Assembly (NCBI RefSeq): GCF_014230465.1
Contig: NZ_JAAXCY010000003.1
Location: 372,001 to 436,000, forward strand
DNA from: Pseudomonas cremoris
GTDB lineage: Bacteria; Pseudomonadota; Gammaproteobacteria; Pseudomonadales; Pseudomonadaceae
Reading direction: 5' to 3'
Length of the DNA: 64,000 bases
Positions 1 through 9,871 of the stretch are shown piece after piece (position 1 is the first letter of the stretch; the number at the start of each line of letters is the position of its first letter). The notes below the pieces were generated by a model. The model was not told the DNA's origin and searched no databases. It was given only the letters and a program-made list of their open reading frames with translations. Position numbers and translations under genes: made by a program.

Positions 1-561
1 GATTTTCATCTTGCTGTAATCACGCAAGAACCCGCTTTTTTCGCCCTTGCGCGAAAAGCGGATACGCCCGGCGATGTCTTTGTCCAGGTCGCCGAGCATT
101 ACCAACGGTTCTACCAGGAACACCGGCTTGCTGGCTTTGCCGCTGCCCAGGCGCAGGTTGTTGCGGATCCACTGGGCGGGGCTGTAGCCCTTATCCAACG
201 ACTTGTCTTCAGTGCTGAATTCGTTGAGGTAGAACTTGCGCGCGTTGTACACCAGTTCGGCGACGTCCAGCGCAATGTTCGAACCACAGCGGCCCAGGCC
301 GATCAGGCACACCGACGGAAATTCCTGGTCGTTGCGCGGCTCGCCCTCGGCTTCCATGTAGGGCGGGCGCGGGAACACCATGTCGCGCAGGCCGTCGAGG
401 TTGTCGAGGATGCGGTCGGTATTGGTTTCGGTGAAGTACAGGTATTGCTGCGTGGCCAGCGGGCGCGTGTTGCTCAATGACTTTGAACCTGAGGGTTTTT
501 CCGCAGGAGCTGGGAGCAACACGTCGGATACCACGGTGGCAGAGTTATTTTTAGAAGTCAT
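1..561 (-). CDS. N-terminal part of a tubulin/FtsZ-like nucleotide-binding protein (partial)
   Basis: This reading frame starts at ATG 561 on the minus strand and stays open for 187 codons to the window edge, so only the N-terminal part is visible. After a low-complexity leader of about 80 residues comes a hydrophobic strand and glycine-rich turn (VCLIGLGRCGSN, near residues 95-106), followed by a helix and a long charged stretch that contains EPLVMLGDLDKDIAGRIRFS. A glycine-rich loop in this setting resembles the tubulin-like (Tubulin_2) proteins of bacteria, but the GGGTGTG-type signature would lie outside the window. The function is unknown. The tubulin-like assignment is an inference from memory of the family; that it is a real coding gene is well supported by codon use and the long open frame. 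Confidence 0.6.
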   Translation of the reverse strand, partial: MTSKNNSATVVSDVLLPAPAEKPSGSKSLSNTRPLATQQYLYFTETNTDRILDNLDGLRDMVFPRPPYMEAEGEPRNDQEFPSVCLIGLGRCGSNIALDVAELVYNARKFYLNEFSTEDKSLDKGYSPAQWIRNNLRLGSGKASKPVFLVEPLVMLGDLDKDIAGRIRFSRKGEKSGFLRDYSKMKI

Positions 562-766
562 TGTGCGCCATGTGCCTGGGCGGATGGCTGAAAGTAATCA
601 AAGGGCCATCACGGAATGGGAGTTCGCGACTTTTACAGTGCGTCCTTGTCCGGATCGATTGGGTTTGACCCTGGTGATTCCCAGGAAAACGTGGCCGGAC
701 TCTGATGAATCGGCCGTTCGTCGGCGTTCTTTAGGCAAATGATGGCGAAATGCCAAAGATTCGGCG

Positions 767-3046
767 TCAGCGAATTGGCCTGACGATAGAGGTGGACCCT
801 GGGCGGTTGGGGGAGGGCTCTTTCGGAGGGGAGCTGTCCTTGCTGCCCACCGTACTGAACGGGTAGAGCGGGTTGCGCATGTCGATGCCCTGGATCACGC
901 CGATGATGTCACTCGCCGGTACGGCCGGGCTCAACAGGTAGCCCTGGACGAAGTCGCAGCCGTGTTTGAGCAGCAGTTCGAATTGGGCCTGGGTTTCCAC
1001 GCCTTCGGTCACCACCTGCAAGTGCAGGGTGTGGGCCATGCCGATGATCGCCTGGACGATCTCGATATCGGCGGTGGACTTGGGGATGTCCTGGATAAAC
1101 GAGCGGTCGATCTTCAAGGTGTTGAGGGGCAGGCGCTTGAGGTAGGCGAGGGACGAGTAGCCGGTACCGAAGTCGTCGATGGCCAGGGATACACCCAGCG
1201 CCCGAATCTGCCGCAGCAACGCCAGCGTACTGCTGATGTTGCCCATCAGCGCATTTTCGGTGACTTCCAGTTCCAGGCGGTTGGCGCCGATTGCGCTGAA
1301 CCTCAGTGCGTCTTCGATTTCATCCGCCAGTTCGTCACGGGCCAGGTTCAGCGCCGAGCAGTTCACGGCCATGGTCAGTTCGGTGTAGCCCCGGTCCGAC
1401 AGCAAACTCAAGTCATGACAGGCCTGGCGCAATACCCAATGGTCCAGTTCGGCGATCAGCCCGTTGTTCTCGGCGATGCTGATAAACCGATCCGGGGCCA
1501 GCAGCCCGTGCTGCGGGTGTTGCCAGCGCACTAACGCTTCCAGGCGGGTGACCTTGCCCAGTTTCATGTCGAAGATCGGTTGGTAGAACAGCACCAATTG
1601 GTGACGCGTGCGCAGGGCTGCGCGCAGTTCTTCTTCGAGTTGTAGTTCAAGAAACGCGCGGGTTTTCAGGTTGGAACTGAAGAACGTCAGGCTGTTACGC
1701 CCGGTGTCCTTGGATTGGTACAGCGCCAAGTCGGCGGTTTTCAGCAGCTCTTCGCAGGTCAGGCCATCGTCGGGAAACAGGCTGATACCGATACTGGTGG
1801 TCATCACCATGCGCCGGCCAGCCAGCTCGATGGGTTCTTTCATCTTTTGCATGATGCGCTGGGCCAGGTGCCGCGCTTCGTCACGGTGATGGACGCTGAT
1901 GAGGATACAGAACTCATCGCCGCCAAACCGCGCGACCACGTCTTCGTGGCTGCGCACCGAGCCTTTGATATGCCCGGCCAGCACGGTGAGTAACTGGTCG
2001 CCGGCATCGTGTCCGAGGCTGTCATTGATGCGTTTGAAGTGATCGATGTCGAGAAATATCACCGCCATCATGCCGTGTGATGTGGTTTTTTCGGCGACTT
2101 TCTCCGCAAAGATCTGGTTGAAACCCCGGCGGTTGAGCAGGCTGGTCAGTGCGTCGTAATGGGCCACTTGTTGCAGGGAGGCGCGGGCCTGGTCCAATTC
2201 GCTGAGCAGGGCGTTGACCCGGCGCAGGTCGCGTTCCTTGTGTTGCAATTTTTTGTCGGCCAGCGCGGCGCTGATGCTGCTGCCGATCACCAGCAACGTG
2301 ATGACCGCCACGGACAAGCCCAGTTGGATCGGATTGTTGTCCAGCGGCAACGACAAGTCGGCTTCATTGGGCACCATCAGGCGCATCGCCGCCATGCCGG
2401 TGAAATGCATGCTCAGGATGCCAGCGCCCAACACCAGGCTGGCAGCGTATTTGAGTAATTGATGGAACACGCCGGCGCCATTGCGCAAGTAGCTCGACAG
2501 CAGCAACGCCGCCAGGCTGGCACCAATGGCGATGCCGATGGAGGCCAGGAACAGCTCCGACTCAAAATACACTTGGGCCTGGGAGCGCATGGCCGACATG
2601 CCAACGTAGTGCATCAGGGCGATGCCGATGCCCATCCACACCGAAGCCAGCAAATACTGATGAAAGCGCAGGTGCGTATGACTGAGGGTTTGCATGGCAA
2701 ACAACGACGCCACCAGCGCAATCAACAGCGAAGCGAACGTCATGAGCAATTCGTAGTGAATGGCAATTGGCGCCTGGAAGGCCAGCATGCTGATGAAATG
2801 AGTGGACCAGATACCGCCAGCAAGGCAGCCGGCACCCAGCCAACGCCAGTGGCGTCTTGCGGTGGGGTCCTCGACATGGCCGACTCGTTCGGCCATGTCC
2901 AGCGTGCCGAAACCTGCCGCGCAAGCGACCAGATAGGCCAGCAGCACCAGAAAGGGGTTATGACTGCAATTGAGTAATAAGTGCCCGCTTTCTGGAAGGT
3001 CAGTGAAAAAATGCAGACCCAGCCATTCCATAGCATGCCCCGTCAT
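767..3046 (-). CDS. MHYT-GGDEF-EAL membrane c-di-GMP enzyme (NbdA/MucR type)
   Basis: The protein has 759 residues. About residues 25-265 form a seven-helix MHYT sensor with repeats STHFISML, LMHYVGMSAM and SMHFTGMAAM. The His/Met residues of such domains are proposed to bind copper and sense NO, CO or O2. A coiled linker leads to a GGDEF domain with intact GGDEF at about residue 375 and then an EAL domain with LEAL at about 502. Diguanylate cyclase and phosphodiesterase activity are therefore both possible. The product inhibition site (RxxD five residues before GGDEF) reads SHED, so its arginine is missing. In P. aeruginosa the MHYT protein NbdA lies near hepA/rapA, as here, but NbdA has AGDEF; MucR has the same domain order. 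The neighbourhood favours an nbdA relative. ATG 3031 (MEWLG) is an alternative start. Confidence 0.88.
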   Translation of the reverse strand: MTGHAMEWLGLHFFTDLPESGHLLLNCSHNPFLVLLAYLVACAAGFGTLDMAERVGHVEDPTARRHWRWLGAGCLAGGIWSTHFISMLAFQAPIAIHYELLMTFASLLIALVASLFAMQTLSHTHLRFHQYLLASVWMGIGIALMHYVGMSAMRSQAQVYFESELFLASIGIAIGASLAALLLSSYLRNGAGVFHQLLKYAASLVLGAGILSMHFTGMAAMRLMVPNEADLSLPLDNNPIQLGLSVAVITLLVIGSSISAALADKKLQHKERDLRRVNALLSELDQARASLQQVAHYDALTSLLNRRGFNQIFAEKVAEKTTSHGMMAVIFLDIDHFKRINDSLGHDAGDQLLTVLAGHIKGSVRSHEDVVARFGGDEFCILISVHHRDEARHLAQRIMQKMKEPIELAGRRMVMTTSIGISLFPDDGLTCEELLKTADLALYQSKDTGRNSLTFFSSNLKTRAFLELQLEEELRAALRTRHQLVLFYQPIFDMKLGKVTRLEALVRWQHPQHGLLAPDRFISIAENNGLIAELDHWVLRQACHDLSLLSDRGYTELTMAVNCSALNLARDELADEIEDALRFSAIGANRLELEVTENALMGNISSTLALLRQIRALGVSLAIDDFGTGYSSLAYLKRLPLNTLKIDRSFIQDIPKSTADIEIVQAIIGMAHTLHLQVVTEGVETQAQFELLLKHGCDFVQGYLLSPAVPASDIIGVIQGIDMRNPLYPFSTVGSKDSSPPKEPSPNRPGSTSIVRPIR

Positions 3047-3172
3047 AGAGTCATTACGTCACTGCCTACGGCGATGACCTATGGAGTCGAGTATAGAAGT
3101 CTGGTGGGATTCGCCACGGGTAATGGCACTTTGCTCTCAACGATTTTGGCATGCCATCCATAGCGTTTGATG

Positions 3173-3547
3173 CTAAGCGCTGATGGGCAACTCCAGTTCA
3201 AACGGCGCTTCCAGGGGCGGCAGGCCGAAAGCGGCGCGGGCGGCATCGCAGTCGACGTTCTGTACGCCTTCGTGCCAGGACGCTTCAAACTCTCGGCAGG
3301 GGCTGGACCGTTGTTCATAAATCGAGCAACTCGTGGCCTTGCCCACTTCACCCTCAAGGCTGCAGCAGCGTGCGGGTTTCTGGTCGGTGCCAATCATCGC
3401 TACGCGCGTCGGATTGATCTGTACGACCAGGTCATCGGGCACCGTTCCGCCGGATGAGGCGCACTCTCCCCAGAAGAAAGACACGCGAAAGTATGAACAG
3501 CAGGCACCGCAACTCAGACACGGACTGGCTTCGGACATGGGCGTCAT
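3173..3547 (-). CDS. YkgJ-family cysteine-cluster protein
   Basis: The protein has 124 residues and a Cys-rich start (CLSCGACCSYFRV) typical of the YkgJ / CxxxCxxCC family, which is predicted to bind zinc or iron; no enzyme activity is firmly known for it. Further conserved cysteines lie in ARCCSL, TSCSIYEQRSSPCREF and VDCDAARA, giving the family pattern of N-terminal and central Cys groups. The C-terminal AFGLPPLEAP is also typical of Pseudomonas members. It lies about 120 bp upstream of the MHYT gene on the same strand and could share its transcript. A second possible ATG (MSEASP, 3538) exists. Confidence 0.85.
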   Translation of the reverse strand: MTPMSEASPCLSCGACCSYFRVSFFWGECASSGGTVPDDLVVQINPTRVAMIGTDQKPARCCSLEGEVGKATSCSIYEQRSSPCREFEASWHEGVQNVDCDAARAAFGLPPLEAPFELELPISA

Positions 3548-3790
3548 CGATAAGAAAAGTAAGAAGGGGGGACTACGGGAAGGCTCGCCATTCTATCCGT
3601 GCCATGGCCATTGGGAAGGGGGTGGCACACATATATTTTTGTAGGGAAAGTCCCGTAATGCCGGGTGAAATCATGCCCTATCAGCTTTACGAATCATTAC
3701 AGACAACCGTCGCCCGCCTGACTATGTTGCAGGTACCGGGCAGGATGCATCGGGCATCGCAGCTCTCATAACAATAAAAGAGACGGACCC

Positions 3791-5137
3791 ATGCAGAACT
3801 CGACCCAAGCGGCGAATGCCTGGCGCATTCTGTTCCTGCTGTTCCTCGCCAACCTGTTCAACTTTTTCGACCGCACCATTCCCGCGATCATCATCGAGCC
3901 GATCCGCATGGAATGGCACTTGAGCGACTTCCAGCTCGGCATCATCGGTACCGCCTTCACCATCGTCTATGCCATTGCCGGCCTGCCGCTCGGGCGCATG
4001 GCCGACACCGGCTCGCGCAGCAAACTGATGGGCTGGGGCTTGTTCGCCTGGAGCGGGCTGACGGCGGTCAACGGCATGGTCGGTAGTTTCTGGACCTTTT
4101 TGTTGGTGCGCATGGGCATCGGCATTGGCGAAGCCAGCTATGCGCCAGCGGCCAATTCGCTGATCGGCGACCTGTTCCCGGCACACCGTCGTGCACGGGC
4201 TATGGGCATTTTCATGCTGGGCCTGCCGCTGGGGCTGTTGCTGGCGTTCTTCACTATCGGTGCGATGGTCAAGGCGTTCGACAGCTGGCGCGCACCGTTC
4301 TTCATCGCCGCTGTGCCGGGGCTGATCCTTGCGGTGTTCATGTTCTACATCAAGGAACCCAAGCGCGGCGCGGCGGAAGCCGTGCAAGTCTCCCAGGAAC
4401 GCGTCGACCGCCCGATCCGCCGCGTCCTGGCGGTGCCGACGTTCCTTTGGTTGGTGCTGGCCGGCCTGTGTTTCAACTTCGCCACCTATGCCTGCAACTC
4501 ATTTTTAGTGCCGATGTTGCAGCGTTACTTCCTGATGCCGCTGCAGGATGCAGCAGTCGCCACTGGCGTGATTGTCGGCCTGACCGGCTTGGTGGGCCTG
4601 ACGTTGGGCGGCTGGATCGCCGACAAGATTCATCAACGGGTGCCCAATGGACGCCTGTTGTTTGCTGCGTTCAGCCTGATTATTTCCACCGTCACCACCG
4701 CCTGGGCGCTGCACGCCGGGCGCATCGAGATCGGGGTGTTCGTGGCACTGTTCAGTGTGGGCTGGCTGTTTGCCTATAACTTCTACACCTGCGTGTACAC
4801 GGCGATTCAGGATGTGGTTGAACCGCGCCTGCGCGCGACGGCGATGGCGTTGTTCTTTGCTGGGTTGTACTTGCTGGGCGGTGGTATGGGGCCGGTGGTG
4901 GTGGGGGGCTTGTCCGATCACTTTGCCCATTCGGCAATGTATGCGGCGGGGGCGGAGCAGATGACCGAGGCGTATAAAGCGGTGGGTTTGCATGACGCCA
5001 TGTACCTGATTCCGGTAGCGCTGTTTCTGACCATGCTGTTTCTGTTTCAGGCCTCGCGGTGCTTTGTGCGCGATGCCAAGAAGATGAAAGAGGGGTTGGG
5101 GGCGGTGGAGGTGCCGGCTGCTGCGGTTACCGCTTGA
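3791..5137 (+). CDS. MFS transporter, spinster-like
   Basis: The protein has 448 residues, about 12 membrane helices, and a first helix FLLFLANLFNFFDRTIPAI. The early Asp/Arg pair FDR and the loop GRMADTGSRSKLMGWG are typical of the spinster (Spns)-like branch of the major facilitator superfamily. GIGEASYAPAANSLIGDLFP matches the conserved motif of the same branch. Substrates of the bacterial members are mostly unknown, so none is assigned. The gene stands alone and convergent to rapA, with a REPIN and a bidirectional terminator between them. Confidence 0.85.
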   Translation: MQNSTQAANAWRILFLLFLANLFNFFDRTIPAIIIEPIRMEWHLSDFQLGIIGTAFTIVYAIAGLPLGRMADTGSRSKLMGWGLFAWSGLTAVNGMVGSFWTFLLVRMGIGIGEASYAPAANSLIGDLFPAHRRARAMGIFMLGLPLGLLLAFFTIGAMVKAFDSWRAPFFIAAVPGLILAVFMFYIKEPKRGAAEAVQVSQERVDRPIRRVLAVPTFLWLVLAGLCFNFATYACNSFLVPMLQRYFLMPLQDAAVATGVIVGLTGLVGLTLGGWIADKIHQRVPNGRLLFAAFSLIISTVTTAWALHAGRIEIGVFVALFSVGWLFAYNFYTCVYTAIQDVVEPRLRATAMALFFAGLYLLGGGMGPVVVGGLSDHFAHSAMYAAGAEQMTEAYKAVGLHDAMYLIPVALFLTMLFLFQASRCFVRDAKKMKEGLGAVEVPAAAVTA

Positions 5138-5151
5138 GGCCGAGGTGACCC

Positions 5152-5236
5152 CTTCGCGAGCGAGCCCGCTCCCACATTTGACTGAGTTTCTCCAGTTGAA
5201 ATGCAATCAAATGTGGGAGCGGGCTTGCTCGCGAAG
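5152..5236. repeat. REPIN (pair of inverted REP sequences)
   Basis: Two copies of the REP core (GGGAGCGGGCTTGCTCGC and its reverse complement), each followed by CACATTTG or preceded by CAAATGTG, face each other across a loop of about 25 bases and can form a long hairpin. It lies between convergent genes, the usual place for these elements in fluorescent pseudomonads. REPINs are moved by RAYT transposases, none of which is encoded in this window. Confidence 0.9.
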
Positions 5237-5255
5237 AGTCCCGAAAGGCATATAC

Positions 5256-5287
5256 AAAAGGCCCGCATTGCGCGGGCCTTCTTTTTT
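5256..5287. terminator. Bidirectional intrinsic terminator between the MFS gene and rapA
   Basis: A stem AAGGCCCGC / GCGGGCCTT with a short loop is followed on the plus strand by CTTTTTT and on the minus strand by TTTTG. The plus-strand T-run overlaps the rapA stop codon at 5286-5288. It can end transcription from both convergent sides. Confidence 0.85.
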
Positions 5288-8132
5288 AGCCTGCGACCAG
5301 GACTCGGATCGCTTCCAAGCGCAACGCTGCCTTGTCCAACATGGCCAAACCTTGCTCACGCTGGTTACGCAACGCTACCAACTCACTGTCACGCACCGTC
5401 GGGTTAACCGCTTGCAGCGCGGTCAAGCGTGCCAGTTCTTCGTCGGTGTCCGCCGCCAGGCGACGCTTGGCCTCGGCCACACGCTCGGCATGCTGCGGGG
5501 TGATCTTGTCTTCACCGGCGTTGATCCGTGGCGTCAGCTGATCACGCTGGGCCTGGATGAACTTGTTGGCGCTGGCACGTGGCACGCTTTCCAACTGGTC
5601 GTTGAGGGTTACGAACGACACGCGGCTCGACAGGTCGTTGCCATTGGCGTCCAGCAGGCAGCGCAGGGCGGCCGGCGGCAGGTAGCGGCCCAGTTGCAGC
5701 GAGCGCGGGGCGACCACTTCGCTGACGTAGAGCAGCTCCAGCAACACGGTGCCCGGCTTGAGCGCCTTGTTCTTGATCAGCGCCACCGCGGTGTTGCCCA
5801 TGGAGCCGGACAGCACCAAGTCCATGCCGCCCTGCACCATCGGGTGTTCCCAGGTGATGAACTGCATGTCTTCACGCGACAGCGCCTGGTTGCGGTCGTA
5901 GGTGATGGTCACGCCTTCGTCGTCGCCCAGGGGGAAGCTGGCGTCGAGCATTTTTTCGCTCGGCTTGAGGATCAGGGCGTTTTCCGAATGGTCTTCGCTG
6001 TCGATGCCGAACGCATCGAACAGGGTTTCCATGTAGATCGGCAGGGCGAACTGGTCGTCTTGCTCGAGGATGTCTTCTACCAGTGCATCGCCTTCGCCCG
6101 CACCACCGGAGTTGAGCTCCAGCAGGCGGTCACGGCCGGTGTGCAGCTCTTCTTCAAGACGCTCGCGCTCGGCACGGGCTTCGTCGATCAGGGCTTGCCA
6201 CTCGCCATCGTCGGCGTTTTCCAGCAGCGGCAGCAGGCGCGGGCCGAACTGATGCTGCAAGGCGTTGCCGGTAGGGCAGGTGTTGAGGAAGGCGTTAAGC
6301 GCTTCGTGGTACCACTGGAACAGGCGCTCTTGCGGGCTGGTTTCCAGGTACGGCACGTGCAGTTCGATCACATGCTTTTGGCCGATACGGTCCAGACGGC
6401 CGATCCGCTGTTCCAGCAGGTCAGGGTGGGACGGCAGGTCGAACAACACCAGGTGGTGAGAGAACTGGAAGTTGCGGCCTTCACTACCGATCTCGGAGCA
6501 GATCAGCACCTGGGCGCCGAATTCTTCATCGGCGAAGTAGGCGGCGGCGCGGTCACGCTCCAGGATGTTCATGCCCTCGTGGAATACCGTGGCCGGAATG
6601 CCGGAGCGCACGCGCAGGGCGTCTTCCAGGTCCATGGCGGTTTCGGCGTGGGCGCAGATCACCAGGACTTTGGTGCGCTTGAGCATTTTGAGTTGGTCGA
6701 TCAGCCACTCGACACGCGGGTCGAAGCGCCACCAACGGTTCTCTTCCTCGACGTCCGGCTGGGACTGGAAGCTGACTTCCGGGTACAGCTCAGCGTGTTC
6801 GCCCAGCGGCAATTCGAGGTATTCGTCCGGGTTTGGCAGCGGGTAGGCGTGCAGCTTGCGCTCCGGGAAACCCTGCACCGCAGCGCGGGTGTTACGGAAC
6901 AGCACGCGGCCGGTGCCGTGGCGGTCGAGCAGCTCACGCACCAGGCGGGCGCTGGCTTCGGTGTCGCCATCGTTGACGGCGGTGAGCAGGGCTTCACCTT
7001 CATCACCCAGGAAACCCTGGATGGTTTTATGCGCTTTAGGCGACAGGCGGCCCTTGTCCATCAACTCCTGCACGGCTTCGGCCACCGGGCGATAGTTTTC
7101 GCTCTCGGCGCGGAAGGCTTGCAGGTCGTGGAAACGGTTCGGGTCAAGCAGGCGCAGACGCGCAAAGTGACTGTCCTGGCCCAGCTGTTCCGGGGTGGCG
7201 GTCAGCAGCAGGACGCCAGGGATGACTTCGGCGAGTTGCTCGACCAGCGCGTATTCCGGGCTGACCTTGTCTTCATGCCAGACCAGGTGGTGGGCTTCGT
7301 CGACTACCAGCAAGTCCCAACCGGCGGCGAACAGCGCGTCCTGGGCTTTCTCGTCGTCCACCAGCCATTCCAGGGCCACCAGCGCGAGCTGAGTGTCTTC
7401 GAACGGGTTGGTGGCATCACTTTCGATAAAGCGTTCTTCGTCGAACAGTGCAACCTGCAGGTTGAAGCGGCGGCGCATTTCCACCAGCCACTGGTGCTGC
7501 AGGTTTTCCGGCACCAGGATCAGCACGCGGTTGGCGCGGCCCGACAACAACTGGCGATGGATTACCAGGCCGGCTTCGATGGTCTTGCCCAGGCCCACTT
7601 CGTCGGCCAGCAATACCCGTGGCGCAATACGGTCAGCGACTTCGCGGGCAATGTGCAGTTGGTGAGCAATCGGTTGCGCGCGCACGCCACCCAGGCCCCA
7701 CAGGGAGGATTGCAACTGGCGGCTGGTATGTTCCAGGGTGTGGTAACGCAGCGAGAACCAGGCGAGCGGGTCGATCTGCCCGGCGAACAGACGGTCGCTG
7801 GCCAGGCGGAACTGGATAAAGTTGGAGAGTTGGGTTTCCGGCAGGGTGACCTGCTCGTTCTGCCCATTGAGGCCGTGGTAGACCAGCAGGCCGTCGACGT
7901 CGTCGACTTCTTGCACGGTCATTTTCCAGCCTTCGAAATGGGTGATGCTGTCACCCGGCGAAAACCTCACGCGAGTGAGGGGCGCATTCCGTAGCGCATA
8001 CTGGCGAGTGTCGCCAGTGGCCGGATAGAGCACGGTCAACAAGCGGCCGTCCTGTGCCAGAACGGTGCCTAACCCCAGCTCTGCTTCGCTGTCACTAATC
8101 CAGCGTTGCCCCGGTTGATACTGCTGCGCCAT
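5286..8132 (-). CDS. rapA: RapA, RNA polymerase-associated Swi2/Snf2 ATPase
   Basis: The protein has 948 residues, close to E. coli RapA (968). RapA binds RNA polymerase and uses ATP to recycle polymerase stalled after termination. The N-terminal part holds the Tudor-like domains ([16 protein letters not shown] and following). The ATPase has Walker [13 protein letters not shown] at about residue 178, DEAHHL at about 280, LLTATP, and in the second lobe [18 protein letters not shown] and [11 protein letters not shown] (motif VI). The C-terminal third is the RapA-specific region. All ATPase motifs are intact. The gene is single, ends in a bidirectional terminator, and lies near the MHYT gene as in P. 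aeruginosa (hepA). Confidence 0.97.
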   Translation of the reverse strand: MAQQYQPGQRWISDSEAELGLGTVLAQDGRLLTVLYPATGDTRQYALRNAPLTRVRFSPGDSITHFEGWKMTVQEVDDVDGLLVYHGLNGQNEQVTLPETQLSNFIQFRLASDRLFAGQIDPLAWFSLRYHTLEHTSRQLQSSLWGLGGVRAQPIAHQLHIAREVADRIAPRVLLADEVGLGKTIEAGLVIHRQLLSGRANRVLILVPENLQHQWLVEMRRRFNLQVALFDEERFIESDATNPFEDTQLALVALEWLVDDEKAQDALFAAGWDLLVVDEAHHLVWHEDKVSPEYALVEQLAEVIPGVLLLTATPEQLGQDSHFARLRLLDPNRFHDLQAFRAESENYRPVAEAVQELMDKGRLSPKAHKTIQGFLGDEGEALLTAVNDGDTEASARLVRELLDRHGTGRVLFRNTRAAVQGFPERKLHAYPLPNPDEYLELPLGEHAELYPEVSFQSQPDVEEENRWWRFDPRVEWLIDQLKMLKRTKVLVICAHAETAMDLEDALRVRSGIPATVFHEGMNILERDRAAAYFADEEFGAQVLICSEIGSEGRNFQFSHHLVLFDLPSHPDLLEQRIGRLDRIGQKHVIELHVPYLETSPQERLFQWYHEALNAFLNTCPTGNALQHQFGPRLLPLLENADDGEWQALIDEARAERERLEEELHTGRDRLLELNSGGAGEGDALVEDILEQDDQFALPIYMETLFDAFGIDSEDHSENALILKPSEKMLDASFPLGDDEGVTITYDRNQALSREDMQFITWEHPMVQGGMDLVLSGSMGNTAVALIKNKALKPGTVLLELLYVSEVVAPRSLQLGRYLPPAALRCLLDANGNDLSSRVSFVTLNDQLESVPRASANKFIQAQRDQLTPRINAGEDKITPQHAERVAEAKRRLAADTDEELARLTALQAVNPTVRDSELVALRNQREQGLAMLDKAALRLEAIRVLVAG

Positions 8133-8351
8133 GCTGCCTGACTCCCGCCGTGAAAAAGCCGACTATCTTAACGGAACAAGGCCCCCCGCCCAAGGACTCT
8201 GACAAAAACTACTCCGTTTGCGCGTGGCTTCGGAAGCTGAATCGACGGGTGGCGGGCACTTGGGAGTGTCGACTGGGTCACAGGTTGGCGAGTGTGTGCT
8301 CAAGTCGCCCTGCAACCCGCCGACAGCCTGTTGACCAGGAGAATAAAATTT

Positions 8352-8693
8352 ATGCTGCCACCCATGCTGCCCGTCAGCGTTGTGCCGGTTACGTCACAAC
8401 TCGATCCGGTGCGTCAGAAGCCGGACATCCCGCCCGTGGTGCCAGTCCAAGCGGGCTCCAATGAAAGCACTATCGATCTGAAAAAGGGCGATGCCGAGCA
8501 GTCGACGTTTCTGCTGCGTGAAGAGCAGCGTCGCCAGCAAGAGCAGCAGAAACGTCGGCGTGAAGCCGATGAGGACCCGGAACAGCACCTGGCAATTCCG
8601 GGGGACCTGCTCAATGCCGACAACACCGTGCCGGTGGTGCCGTTGATTGAAGACGCACCGCGCCAGGGCTTGTGGGTGGACGTCGAGGTTTAA
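8352..8693 (+). CDS. Small conserved Pseudomonas protein of unknown function
   Basis: The 113-residue protein is Pro-rich at the N terminus (MLPPMLPVSVVPV) and has a charged helix (REEQRRQQEQQKRRREADED) and an acidic tail. ATG 8352 is preferred over in-frame alternatives upstream because CAGGAG lies about 10 bases before it. No signal peptide, membrane helix or known domain is visible. Small proteins of this type beside rapA recur in Pseudomonas and, as I recall, are sometimes labelled aspartate-semialdehyde dehydrogenase; nothing in the sequence supports that enzyme name. The gene is divergent from rapA and its 3' end overlaps the 3' end of the convergent aminotransferase gene by 4 bases. 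Confidence 0.7.
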   Translation: MLPPMLPVSVVPVTSQLDPVRQKPDIPPVVPVQAGSNESTIDLKKGDAEQSTFLLREEQRRQQEQQKRRREADEDPEQHLAIPGDLLNADNTVPVVPLIEDAPRQGLWVDVEV

Positions 8694-9871
8694 TCGCGCA
8701 GTTCCCAGAGGGCTGCCAGCAGCCGTTCGATATCGTGCTCGTCGTTGAGCGGGCTGACGGAGATCCGCGCCACACTGGCAAGGCCTCGTGCCTGCATATC
8801 CAGTGGCGTGTAGGCCACACCGTTGGCGCCGATATTGATGCGCTTCAAGCCCAATCGGCGCTTGAGTTCGAAGGCGTCCCAGCCCTCGAGGTTGAAGGCG
8901 ATCAGTCCTGATTGAGCCGTGCCCAGGTCATGCAGGGAAATGCCCGGGATCTGACGCAAGCCTTCGCGGATTCGCGCGCTGGTCTGTGAGACTTGGCTCC
9001 AAATCTGCTCAACCCCTAGCCGGTTCGTCTCCTGCAATGCATTGCCCAACCCCGCCAACAACGCGAAAGAGGCCTCGCTGGTTTCAAATCGGCGGGCGTC
9101 GTTGCGCAAGTCGAAACCTTCGGCGGTCCAGGGCGCGGAAAACACATCACGCTGGGCGGGGTTCAAGTGTTGCAGAAAGCCCGGCCTTACGTAGAGCAGC
9201 GCCGTGCCTCGTGGCCCGCGCAGGTGTTTGCGCCCGGCCGACTTGAGCACGTCGCAGTGCAACGCTTGCACATCCACCGGCAGTTGGCCGACGGCTTGGC
9301 CGGCGTCGATGAAGTAGGGGATGGTGTGGCGCCTGGCCACTTCACCGATGGCCTGGGCAGGGTTGATCAGGCCGCCATTCGCTGGCAGCCAGGTGAGGTC
9401 GATCAGCTTCACGCGGGCATCGATCATCGACTCCAGCGCCGCCGGGCAAACCGCGCCGCTGTCATCGCAGGCAATGACCTCCACGCGGGCACCCGCCTGT
9501 ACGGCCACTTGCATGCTCGCCAGGTTGCCGCCCCATTCGTGGCGGCCCACCAGAATTCGGTCGCCCGGCTGCCACGGGCCCAATGCCTGGAACGCCATGC
9601 TCCAGGCGGTCGAGCCGCTGCTGGCAAATGCAATGGAGTGGGCGGGTGCATTGAGCAATTGCCCGGCGGCGCGGCGGGCTTTTTCCACCAGCACGGCGCC
9701 GTGGTCGCCAGCCTCCATCGGGCCTTCGCGGGCTTCACGTTGCAGTTGCTCGACGATCGCGTCGAGCGTTGCCTTGCTGGGCAGGGAAGCGCCGGCGTGG
9801 TTGAAGTGCACGATGCCGGACTGGCAGCCGGGGGTGTCATCGCGCAGGTTTTGCACCTCCAGCGGGCTCAC
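8690..9871 (-). CDS. Class V aminotransferase-fold PLP enzyme
   Basis: The protein has 393 residues and the NifS/class V fold. VHFNHAGASLP near the N terminus, IAFASSGSTAWSMAF for phosphate binding, YFIDAGQAVGQLPVDV with the PLP-pairing Asp, and SAGRKHLRGPRGTALLYVR with the Schiff-base lysine (AGRKH) are all present. No mobile cysteine loop of a cysteine desulfurase can be recognised, so a desulfurase is less likely than an epimerase- or lyase-like member; the AGRKxLRGPRG motif is shared with isopenicillin-N-epimerase and EgtE-like enzymes. The start is GTG 9871, which overlaps the ridA stop by 4 bases, so the two are translationally coupled. The substrate is unknown. Confidence 0.85.
   Translation of the reverse strand: MSPLEVQNLRDDTPGCQSGIVHFNHAGASLPSKATLDAIVEQLQREAREGPMEAGDHGAVLVEKARRAAGQLLNAPAHSIAFASSGSTAWSMAFQALGPWQPGDRILVGRHEWGGNLASMQVAVQAGARVEVIACDDSGAVCPAALESMIDARVKLIDLTWLPANGGLINPAQAIGEVARRHTIPYFIDAGQAVGQLPVDVQALHCDVLKSAGRKHLRGPRGTALLYVRPGFLQHLNPAQRDVFSAPWTAEGFDLRNDARRFETSEASFALLAGLGNALQETNRLGVEQIWSQVSQTSARIREGLRQIPGISLHDLGTAQSGLIAFNLEGWDAFELKRRLGLKRINIGANGVAYTPLDMQARGLASVARISVSPLNDEHDIERLLAALWELRD

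Noticed and set aside
5145..7994. A 949-codon open frame on the plus strand through rapA
   Set aside because: It is antisense to rapA, which has all its helicase motifs; high-GC third positions keep the opposite frame open.
8690..9871. Cysteine desulfurase (SufS/IscS) for the class V enzyme
   Set aside because: No catalytic cysteine loop can be recognised and no Fe-S assembly genes are near.
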